Assembly (NCBI GenBank): GCA_004799545.1
Contig: SSMU01000023.1
Location: 1-64,000 of the forward strand
DNA from: Phenylobacterium sp.
GTDB lineage: Bacteria > Pseudomonadota > Alphaproteobacteria > Caulobacterales > Caulobacteraceae
DNA: 64,000 nt
Reading direction: 5' to 3'
Below, piece after piece: positions 50,427 to 57,159 of the stretch; position 1 is the first letter of the stretch; each line of letters starts with the position of its first letter. A program made the position numbers and the translations under genes. The notes beneath the pieces are model-generated. The model was not told where the DNA came from, ran no database searches, and worked only from the letters and a program-made list of their open reading frames with translations.

Positions 50427-50558
50427 CCACGAAAAACACGAAAGACACGAAAGGGCCGCGGCCCCTGCGCAACAGGCGCGATCGTTCCGGGAGGCAGCAG
50501 GCCGCTATCGCTCGCTGCCGCTCGCAGGGCGCTTTCGTGCATTTCGTGTCTTTCGTGG
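50427..50558. repeat. Long inverted repeat of CACGAAA units
   Basis: Arms at 50427-50453 and 50532-50558 match at 24 of 27 positions in opposite orientation. Each arm is built from three CACGAAA units with 2-3-bp spacers. The 78-bp centre is GC-rich and unrelated. It lies between the starts and ends of two genes (serine hydrolase start 50340, hypothetical gene stop 50566). Two related inverted repeats with CACGGAC units are at 59224 and 59845. Confidence 0.75.
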
Positions 50559-50565
50559 TTCGCCC

Positions 50566-51129
50566 TTACGGCGGATGGACCGGCGGGGACGCGCCGTTCG
50601 GGCTGCCGGCGCGCGCATCGTCAGCGGCGTCCGGCGCCGCGTCGAGATCATCGTCGTCGTCGCGGTCGTCGTCAAAGTCGATGCCCATGCCCTCGCGGAT
50701 TCGCGCGATCACGGTCTCGATCGGCGCCTCGACGAAGTCGTCATCTTCCAGGCGCTCGAGCCATAGGTTGAGCGACCGCTCCCAATGCTCGTCCCACTCG
50801 CTCTCGGTCTCGGTCCAGACCAGCCGCTTGACCGCGGCGCGCACCTTCGCGCGGCGCAGCGTGAAGGCCTCGCCCTCCGCCTCGCGCCGCCGGCGGGCCT
50901 CCTCGACCAGCTCGCGCGCCTCGGCGCGGTCGAGCCGGGCCTCCAGCGCCAGGCTCTGGCGCAGGCCGCGGCCCACCCGGTGGAATTCCTGGGCGAGCTT
51001 GGCCTTCTCCTCCGGCGTCGGCGCGGCCAGCGCCGCGGCGTGCAGGTCGCGCGCCAGCCCCATCGCCAGCTCCGCGAACTCGCCGAGCAGCGCCTTGTGC
51101 CGAGCCGTCATGTCTGCGTCCTGCGACAT
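50566..51129 (-). CDS. Helical protein with acidic tail, unknown function
   Basis: A 187-residue, highly charged, mainly helical protein (FHRVGRGLRQSLALEARLDR; ELVEEARRRREAEGEAFTLR). The C-terminus carries the Asp cluster FDDDRDDDDDLDAAPDAAD. WTETESEWDEHWERSLNLWL is the best-ordered looking segment. No membrane helix or known motif. ATG 51129 (MSQDADM) is used; ATG 51111 is an alternative. It is divergent from the tandem winged-helix gene at 51248. Confidence 0.65.
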   Translation of the reverse strand: MSQDADMTARHKALLGEFAELAMGLARDLHAAALAAPTPEEKAKLAQEFHRVGRGLRQSLALEARLDRAEARELVEEARRRREAEGEAFTLRRAKVRAAVKRLVWTETESEWDEHWERSLNLWLERLEDDDFVEAPIETVIARIREGMGIDFDDDRDDDDDLDAAPDAADDARAGSPNGASPPVHPP

Positions 51130-51247
51130 GAACAAAACGAGAACACACGATCGGAAGGGAGTCAAGGAAAATTCGACGATCGGGCTTCGGCACGGGGATG
51201 TCGTTTGTGAGGGCGCGACTCGAGCTCGCGAGCGTAACCTGCAATAG

Positions 51248-52138
51248 GTGAGTCGCGAGCCCATGCCCCCGTTCGCAGAAACCGTGACCGTGCGCGTCGC
51301 GGGTCGCCTCGGCATGGCCTTCTTCCTCGACATCCTGCGGATTGCTTGCGACGGACATCAGCTGTTGGACGGCCTGATCCTGCTCACCATCGGCCATGCG
51401 AACGTGGAGTACTTGGAGCGGGACGCCGCGATGCAGGCCCGGTTCGCTGACTACGACGATGTTCCCGATGACGATCTGTTGCGGCCGATCAGCATTAGCG
51501 CTGTGGCCAACAGCCTTGGCCAGCCGTTTGAAACCATCCGCCGGCGCACCGCCGCGCTGCGCGAGGCCGGGGCCTGCGCGACGACCGGGAAGGGCTTGAT
51601 CATCCCGCCGGCCGAACTGGGCTCCGACCGTCACAAGGTCATTACCTTCGCCATCAACCAGAAGGTTCGCGCGCTGGAGGCCGCCCTAGAGGCGCTAGGT
51701 CTGCTGCGGCCGCACGGCGCGGGCGTCACCGATCCAAGGGTCGTCGCGCGTCTGGCGATCCAATGTTGCCTGCGTCAGCTCGAAGCGATGACTGCGCACA
51801 TCGAGGACCCCACCGTCGGTGTTCTGCTCATCCATGTGATCCGTGCCACTACCGAGCACCTCGACGACACCCACACTGAGCTGTCGGAGACAGAGGACCT
51901 GATGAGTGACGACTTGCGCCGTCCAGCGCCGGTCTCGCTGCTGACCGCGCGGGTCGGCCTCCCGCCCGAGACCGTCCGGCGGCACCTGGGCCGCCTCCAC
52001 CAGCGCGGCTGGATCGCCCGCAGCTCCACCGGTTACTACCTGACCCGCGACATGCTTCGCGCCCCGCCGTGGCCCCAAGCTCGCCGCGACAACGTCGTCA
52101 ATCTCAACCGCCTGTTTGCCGGCCTGGGCCGAACGTGA
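51248..52138 (+). CDS. Tandem winged-helix DNA-binding protein, unknown family
   Basis: A 296-residue protein starting at GTG 51248. Two helix-turn-helix segments recur about 150 residues apart: ISAVANSLGQPFETIRRRTA ALREAG (residues ~80-105) and LLTARVGLPPETVRRHLGRL HQRGW (~235-260). A helical spacer (VVARLAIQCCLRQLEAMTAH) lies between. This looks like an internal duplication of a MarR/GntR-like winged helix. Its targets are unknown. It is divergent from the acidic-tailed protein gene. Confidence 0.7.
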   Translation: MSREPMPPFAETVTVRVAGRLGMAFFLDILRIACDGHQLLDGLILLTIGHANVEYLERDAAMQARFADYDDVPDDDLLRPISISAVANSLGQPFETIRRRTAALREAGACATTGKGLIIPPAELGSDRHKVITFAINQKVRALEAALEALGLLRPHGAGVTDPRVVARLAIQCCLRQLEAMTAHIEDPTVGVLLIHVIRATTEHLDDTHTELSETEDLMSDDLRRPAPVSLLTARVGLPPETVRRHLGRLHQRGWIARSSTGYYLTRDMLRAPPWPQARRDNVVNLNRLFAGLGRT

Positions 52139-52358
52139 GACCTGCACCTCCCCGCCGACGCCCGCACTACGTCCGCGAACCGTTCCGGATGGCGTGGACG
52201 GTGTCAGGTAGGGAGGGGTGGTCGAAGGGCTGGCCGGCGGCCTTGGCGGGTTCGCCGGCGCGGCGGGCACGGGCGGATATCCAACAAGGTCTGCAAGCGC
52301 GTGTCGGATCGACGGCCGGTCGTTCGTCCTCGGGGCGCGAGGGCCGCGGGGGAAGACA

Positions 52359-52430
52359 ATGCGGAAGAAGATCGCCCTGACCTGTGTCACGCTGGGCGGC
52401 GTCATGTCGTCGCCCGGAGCGCGCCCATGA
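52359..52430 (+). CDS. 23-codon upstream ORF overlapping the GST start
   Basis: An ATG at 52359, preceded by the strong ribosome-binding sequence GGGGGAAG, opens a 23-residue peptide (MRKKIALTCVTLGGVMSS at the start) that ends in the ATGA overlapping the GST ATG at 52427. The arrangement would couple GST translation to that of the leader. The GST ATG itself has no good ribosome-binding site beyond GGAGCG. No conserved peptide family is recognised. Confidence 0.4.
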   Translation: MRKKIALTCVTLGGVMSSPGARP

Positions 52431-53077
52431 GCCCCACCATCACCGCCTTCAGGAACTCGCCCGATCGGGGCCGGGGATTGGCGCGCGACATGCGCGTCCG
52501 CTGGGCGCTGGAAGAGGTCGGCCAGCCCTACGAGGTTCGTCTCGTCTCGTTCGATGAGATGAAGGACGCCGCGCATCGCGCGGTTCATCCGTTCGGCCAG
52601 ATCCCGACCTATGAAGACGGCGACCTCGCGCTGTTCGAATCGGGCGCCATCGTGCTGCACATCGCCGAGCGCCACGCGGGCCTGCTGCCGGACGATGCAG
52701 GCGCCCGGGCGCGGGCGATCTCCTGGATGTTCGCCGCGCTCAGCACCCTCGAGCCGCCGATCCTGGATCTCACGATCGCCAGGCTCGTGGAACATGACAA
52801 GCCCTGGGCCGAGGCGCGTCTTCCCCTCGTCGAGGATCGCATCCGCGGCCGATTGGGCGAGCTCGCCGATCGCCTCGGCGACGGCGAGTGGCTGGACGGC
52901 GCGTTCAGCGCCGGCGACCTGATGATGATCTCGGTGCTGTTCAGGCTGAGCCCCTCGGGCCTGCTGGACGACTATCCGAGCCTCGCCGCCTACGTCGCCC
53001 GCGGCGAAGCGCGGCCCGCCTACAAGCGGGCATTCGATGCGCAGCTGGCGGTGTTCAAGGCCGCATCGGGCGGCTGA
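52427..53077 (+). CDS. Glutathione S-transferase family protein
   Basis: A 216-residue GST. The thioredoxin-like N-terminal domain reads ITAFRNSPDRGRGLARDMRV, then HPFGQIPTYEDGDLALFES, which contains the cis-Pro and the Glu-Ser glutathione contacts. The helical C-terminal domain follows with FSAGDLMMISVLFRLSP. The active-site Ser/Cys position is occupied by Asn-Ser-Pro, consistent with a Ser-type GST. The start overlaps the leader ORF. The 288-bp gap before it (52139-52426) otherwise shows no gene. Confidence 0.87.
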   Translation: MSPTITAFRNSPDRGRGLARDMRVRWALEEVGQPYEVRLVSFDEMKDAAHRAVHPFGQIPTYEDGDLALFESGAIVLHIAERHAGLLPDDAGARARAISWMFAALSTLEPPILDLTIARLVEHDKPWAEARLPLVEDRIRGRLGELADRLGDGEWLDGAFSAGDLMMISVLFRLSPSGLLDDYPSLAAYVARGEARPAYKRAFDAQLAVFKAASGG

Positions 53078-53088
53078 TCGAGGTCCGC

Positions 53089-53107
53089 TCACCGCGCCCA
53101 GCGGTGA
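53089..53107 (+). terminator. Stem-loop after GST gene
   Basis: TCACCGC and GCGGTGA form a 7-bp stem with a 5-nt loop, 11 bp after the GST stop and before the convergent NRPS gene. No T-run follows on the plus strand, so termination efficiency is doubtful. Confidence 0.35.
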
Positions 53108-53152
53108 CCGAACTCGGCGAACATCGGCAACCGGTCCGTCGGCCTGCGCGAC

Positions 53153-55681
53153 CTAGGCGACGGCGGTCAGGAAGCGGCTCACGGCGAGGGCGGTCTCGGC
53201 GACCGCCGGCTCGCGCATGAGGTCATGGTGGTCGCCGCGGACCCGGGCGGCGGCGACCTCGCCCTTGAGGGCGGCGGACCAGCCCATCAGGCCGTCGGCG
53301 TCGAACAGCTGGTCGATGGGGTCGTGATTGGTGGCCTTGACCAAGAGGGTCGGGCCGGAGAAGGCCGCGGGGCGGTAGCGGGCCCCGAGCCGGATCAGGG
53401 CGGCGGCGAAGGCGACCTGGGAGGCGGGGATCCAGTCCGGCGGCGCGCCGGGCGCGAGCTGGGCGGCGAGCTTGCCGATCAGCCGCGCGGCGCCTCGGCT
53501 GCGGGCGGGGAGCCGGCGGAGGTCGAGCAGGGTCCGCGCCTGCTGCAGGGCCCAGCGGGCGACCGCGCGCGGCGACGGGCGCGACGAATGCAGGTTGGCG
53601 TCGAGCAGGATCAGGATGACCGTCTCGCCCTCGCGCTCCAGGGCGCAGGCCAGGTCGGCGGCCAGCATGCCGCCCGCCGAGTAGCCGGCGATCAGATAGG
53701 GGCCGTGCGGCCTGAGCGCCCGCAGCTCGGCCATGAAGCCACGGGTCAGGCGCGCGACATCGCGGTCGCGGACGAAGGCGTCCTGCAGGGGGCCGGGCGC
53801 AAGGCCGTAGACGGCGCGGTCGCCGCCGAGCCGGCGCGCCAGGCTGAGGTAGTTGAACGGCTGGCCGAACAGGTCGGCGACACAGAACAGCGGCGGAGCC
53901 GGGCGGCCGGGCTGCAGCAGGCTGATGTGGCGATCGGGGCGGACCCTGGCGTGCTCGATGGCGCGGGCCAGGGCGCGGGGCGTCGGCGACTGGTGGATCA
54001 GGGCGGCCGGCAGCTCGCAGCCGAACACCTCCTCCAGCCGCAGGGCGGCCTGGACGCTGGACAGCGAGTCGCCGCCGAGATCGAAGAACGAGTCCTCCGG
54101 TCCCACGACGCGGCGGGCGAGCACCTCCTGGAAGACGTGGATGATCGGCTTCTCGCGGCGGGACGGCCTGGCGGCGGCGTCCTGCAACGCGCCCTCGGGC
54201 TCGCGCAGCGCGGCGCGGTCGACCTTGCCCGAAACCAGGCGCGGCAGGGCCCGCATGACCACCACCCGGGCCGGCAGCATGTAGTCGGGGAGCCAGGCGG
54301 CCAGCCGCTCGCGCACGTCCGCGGGGGTGAGCGACGGCGGCGCCTGGACGTAGGCCACCACCTGCGACCGGCCGGGCCGCTCGACCACCAGGGCCACCGC
54401 CTCCTCCACCCGCGCGATCCGCAGCATCGCCGCCTCGACCTCGCCGAGCTCGATGCGATGACCGCGGATCTTCACCTGCTGGTCGGTGCGCCCGGCGAAG
54501 CAAAGCTCGCCGTCGCGCCAGGCGCCGAGGTCGCCGGTCCGGTAGAGCCGGCCCCGGGGAGACTGGACGAAGCGCTGGGCCGTGAGGTCGGGCTGGTTCA
54601 GGTAGCCCAGCGCCAGGCCCGGCCCGCCGATGTGGATCTCGCCCACCTCGCCATCGGCCACGGCCTGGCCGCCTTCGCCGAGCAGCACGATCTCGGCGTC
54701 GCGCACCGGATGGCCGAGCGGCGGGTCGCCCTTCAGGGTGCGCGGGACGCGGGCGACGGTGGCGACCGTGGTCGCTTCGGTCGGGCCGTAGTGGTTGTAG
54801 AGGGTAAGGCCGCGGCGGCCGCGATAGGCCTCCCGGGCCAGCTCGGCCTTCAGGGTCTCGCCGCCGACGTTCAGCACGCGGACGCTGTCCGGGATGGCGT
54901 CGGCGCGGCAGAGCTCGGCGAGGACCGAGGGGACGGTGTCCAGCAGCGTCGGGCGCTCGTCCGGCGCGAACGGCTCGAGGGCGTTCGCCTTGAGGATCAG
55001 GGCGCCGCCGGTCGCCAGCGGCGTGAAGATCTCGAAGATCGACGGATCGAAGCAGATCGAGGTGGTGGCCGCGACGCGCGCCAGGTCATCCGCCGCGTAG
55101 GCCCGCCGGGCCCACTCCACGAGGTGGGTGGCCCCATGGCCGAGCATCACGCCCTTCGGGGTCCCGGTGGAGCCGGAGGTGTAGATCAGGTAGGCGAGGT
55201 CGGCCGGGCCGCTTGGCCCCGGCGCGGCCTGGTAGTCCCGCTGGACCAGACCTGCGGCGGTCAGCTCCAGGACATTGCCGGCGAAGCCCGGAGCGGCCGC
55301 CGAGGCGCTGTCGGTGACCAGCAGGGCGGCGCCTGAATCGGACAGCACGAACCCGGTGCGCTGCGGCGGATAGCGGGCGTCCAGCGGCAGGTAGGCGCCG
55401 CCGGCCTTGAGGATGGCCAGCAGGACGGCGACCATGGCCGGGGTGCGCTGCAGGCTGACCGCCACCAGGACGCCGGGACCGCAGCCGTGCCGGGCGAAGT
55501 CGAGCGCCAGCCTGTCGACCTTCGCCGCCAGATCGCCATAGGGCAGCGCCTTGCCGCCGAATACGATGGCGGGCGCGTCCGGCGTCAGGGCGGCCTGCCG
55601 GGCGAACAGCTGCTCCAGCCGAACGGTCGTGGTCAGGGCATGAGGGTCCATCGGCGGCCACAACTCCAGTCGGCCCATCAT
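53153..55681 (-). CDS. Stand-alone NRPS-like enzyme, adenylation-thiolation-thioesterase
   Basis: An 842-residue single-module enzyme with no condensation domain. The adenylation domain (~20-500) has DLAYLIYTSGSTGTPKGVML (A3), FDPSIFEIFTPLATGG (A4), YNHYGPTEA (A5), YRTGDLGAW (A7), FAGRTDQQVKIRGHRIELGE (A8) and LPRLVSGKVDR (A10). The carrier motif is FFDLGGDSLSSVQ and the thioesterase nucleophile is in IAGYSAGGMLA. By eye the specificity residues read D-P-F-S-N-G-H-T-V-K; I cannot name a substrate, but Asp235 points to an alpha-amino acid. ATG 55651 or 55678 are other starts. No phosphopantetheinyl transferase is nearby. Confidence 0.88.
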   Translation of the reverse strand: MMGRLELWPPMDPHALTTTVRLEQLFARQAALTPDAPAIVFGGKALPYGDLAAKVDRLALDFARHGCGPGVLVAVSLQRTPAMVAVLLAILKAGGAYLPLDARYPPQRTGFVLSDSGAALLVTDSASAAAPGFAGNVLELTAAGLVQRDYQAAPGPSGPADLAYLIYTSGSTGTPKGVMLGHGATHLVEWARRAYAADDLARVAATTSICFDPSIFEIFTPLATGGALILKANALEPFAPDERPTLLDTVPSVLAELCRADAIPDSVRVLNVGGETLKAELAREAYRGRRGLTLYNHYGPTEATTVATVARVPRTLKGDPPLGHPVRDAEIVLLGEGGQAVADGEVGEIHIGGPGLALGYLNQPDLTAQRFVQSPRGRLYRTGDLGAWRDGELCFAGRTDQQVKIRGHRIELGEVEAAMLRIARVEEAVALVVERPGRSQVVAYVQAPPSLTPADVRERLAAWLPDYMLPARVVVMRALPRLVSGKVDRAALREPEGALQDAAARPSRREKPIIHVFQEVLARRVVGPEDSFFDLGGDSLSSVQAALRLEEVFGCELPAALIHQSPTPRALARAIEHARVRPDRHISLLQPGRPAPPLFCVADLFGQPFNYLSLARRLGGDRAVYGLAPGPLQDAFVRDRDVARLTRGFMAELRALRPHGPYLIAGYSAGGMLAADLACALEREGETVILILLDANLHSSRPSPRAVARWALQQARTLLDLRRLPARSRGAARLIGKLAAQLAPGAPPDWIPASQVAFAAALIRLGARYRPAAFSGPTLLVKATNHDPIDQLFDADGLMGWSAALKGEVAAARVRGDHHDLMREPAVAETALAVSRFLTAVA

Positions 55682-55745
55682 AAGCCCGGGTTCGAAACTG
55701 CTTGAAACCCTATCCGTTGCAGCCGGCCTGAGCGGCCGACAGCGA

Positions 55746-55772
55746 GGGCCCCGAAGGCGAGCTTCGGGGCCC
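55746..55772 (-). terminator. Hairpin after the alpha/beta hydrolase gene
   Basis: GGGCCCCGAAG and CTTCGGGGCCC pair perfectly over 11 bp around GCGAG, 13 bp past the hydrolase stop. The tail has no T-run (CTCGCTGT on the minus strand), so it may rely on other factors or only protect the 3' end. Confidence 0.55.
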
Positions 55773-55784
55773 CCCGCCGTCCGA

Positions 55785-56549
55785 CTACTTCGCCACGCCC
55801 TGGGCGGCCTGTTCGATCAGGTGCGCCACGACCTGGGGATTGGAGACGTAGATCGCGTGGCTGCCGGCGGTTTCGACCGTCGTCGCGCCGGCCCGGCCGG
55901 CCATCTGCCGCTGGGCGGGCGCAGGGATCATCCGGTCGTCGGCGGTGACCAGGTACCAGCTCGGCCGGGACTTCCAGGCCGGGGTGGTCACCTGTCCATT
56001 GAGGGCGGCGAGGCCCCACGGGACCTGCGAGTTGGCCATGAACGCGGCCTGGGACGGCTTCACGTCGGCGGCGAAGGAGGCGGCGAACTTCTCGCGGTCG
56101 AGGAACAGGAAGCCGTCCTGCGGCGGCAGGATCGGCGGCACGGCCGCGCCGGGCGGCGGGTTGGCGATCAGGCTGTTGACCGACTCGCCCTTATCCGGCG
56201 CGAAGGCCGCGATGTAGACCAGGCCCTTCACCTTCGGGTCGGCGCCCGCCTCGGTGATCACCACGCCGCCGTAGGAGTGACCGACGAGGATCACCGGGCC
56301 GTCCTGGGCCGCGATGGCGCGCCGGGTGGCGGCGACGTCATCGGCCAGGGAGGTGGTCGGGTTCTGGACGATGGTGACCCGGTAGCCGTCCTTGCTGAGG
56401 ACGTCGTAGACGCCTTCCCAGCCCGACCCGTCGACGAACCCGCCGTGCACCAGGACGACGTTCTTGATAGGCGGCGCGGCATGGGCGGTGCCAATCCCGA
56501 CGGTGAGCCCCAGCGCAGCGGCGGTGGCGAGAGCAGCGATCTTCGACAT
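55785..56549 (-). CDS. Secreted alpha/beta hydrolase
   Basis: A 254-residue hydrolase with a signal peptide (MSKIAALATAAALGLTVGIG, cleavage near AHA-A). VVLVHGGFVDGSGWEGVYDV is the oxyanion/HG region, GPVILVGHSYGGVVITEAGA holds the Ser nucleophile, and AGSHAIYVSNPQVVA the His; Asp is probably in VTADDRMIPA. It resembles the salicylate-esterase/haloalkane-like group often called 'alpha/beta hydrolase YdeN-type'. Divergent to an OhrR-like regulator across a gap with repeated TATCGCGATA boxes, so it is its likely target. Confidence 0.88.
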   Translation of the reverse strand: MSKIAALATAAALGLTVGIGTAHAAPPIKNVVLVHGGFVDGSGWEGVYDVLSKDGYRVTIVQNPTTSLADDVAATRRAIAAQDGPVILVGHSYGGVVITEAGADPKVKGLVYIAAFAPDKGESVNSLIANPPPGAAVPPILPPQDGFLFLDREKFAASFAADVKPSQAAFMANSQVPWGLAALNGQVTTPAWKSRPSWYLVTADDRMIPAPAQRQMAGRAGATTVETAGSHAIYVSNPQVVAHLIEQAAQGVAK

Positions 56550-56571
56550 GTTTGGTCTCCCTATCTAGGCT

Positions 56572-56645
56572 GCGATAATCCTTATCGCGATAACCGAAAG
56601 CTAGATCGTGAGAATAAGCCTGTCCAGAAGTTTTTTATCGCGATA
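56572..56645. promoter_or_regulatory. TATCGCGATA operator cluster between hydrolase and OhrR-like genes
   Basis: A perfect 12-bp palindrome TTATCGCGATAA lies at 56582-56593, with GCGATAA just upstream at 56572-56578 forming a second inverted repeat with TTATCGC. A further TATCGCGATA is at 56636-56645 followed by TATATATTATCGC. All are in the 129-bp divergent gap. MarR/OhrR proteins bind similar AT-rich palindromes, so the adjacent regulator is expected to bind here. Confidence 0.7.
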
Positions 56646-56678
56646 TATATTATCGCCGTTGGATGCGCAGGAGCGGTC

Positions 56679-57116
56679 GTGGATTTCGAGTTTCCCTTAC
56701 CCCTGGACCGCCAGTTGGGCTTCGGACTGTACAGCGCCTTCATGGCGGTCAGCCGCACTTATAAGCCCTGGCTGGACCAGCTGGGCCTGACCTATCCGCA
56801 GTACCTGGTCATGTGCGTGCTGTGGGAGGACGACGACCAGACCATCGGCGGGATCGCGGCCCGCCTCGACCTCGAGCCCAGCACCATCACCCCTCTGATG
56901 AAGCGGCTGGAACAGGCGGGCCATGTCGTCCGGCGGCGAAACCCCGCGGACGAGCGGCAGGTGCGGGTTCAGCTGACCGACCAGGGCCGCGCCGTCCGCG
57001 CACAGACCAGGACCCTGGCCGACGCCCTCTACGACAAGTCGGGCATGACGGTCGACGAGGTCGCCGACCTCAACCGGCGGGTCACGGCGCTGCGGGACGC
57101 CTTCCGGACCGCCTAG
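56679..57116 (+). CDS. OhrR-like MarR regulator lacking the sensing cysteine
   Basis: A 145-residue MarR protein. LDRQLGFGLYSAFMAVSRTY, then LDQLGLTYPQYLVMCVLWED match OhrR closely, with the winged helix in GGIAARLDLEPSTITPLMKR and the wing RRNPADERQVRVQLT. The reactive Cys of OhrR (QLCFALYS) is Gly14 here; the only cysteine is Cys46. Organic-peroxide sensing by the classic mechanism is therefore unlikely. GTG 56679 follows AGGAG at good spacing; longer in-frame readings upstream are antisense to the hydrolase. Confidence 0.9.
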   Translation: MDFEFPLPLDRQLGFGLYSAFMAVSRTYKPWLDQLGLTYPQYLVMCVLWEDDDQTIGGIAARLDLEPSTITPLMKRLEQAGHVVRRRNPADERQVRVQLTDQGRAVRAQTRTLADALYDKSGMTVDEVADLNRRVTALRDAFRTA

Positions 57117-57159
57117 CGCCCGTGGACTTGGGCCGGCGCGGCTGCTTATCTCCGGCCCC

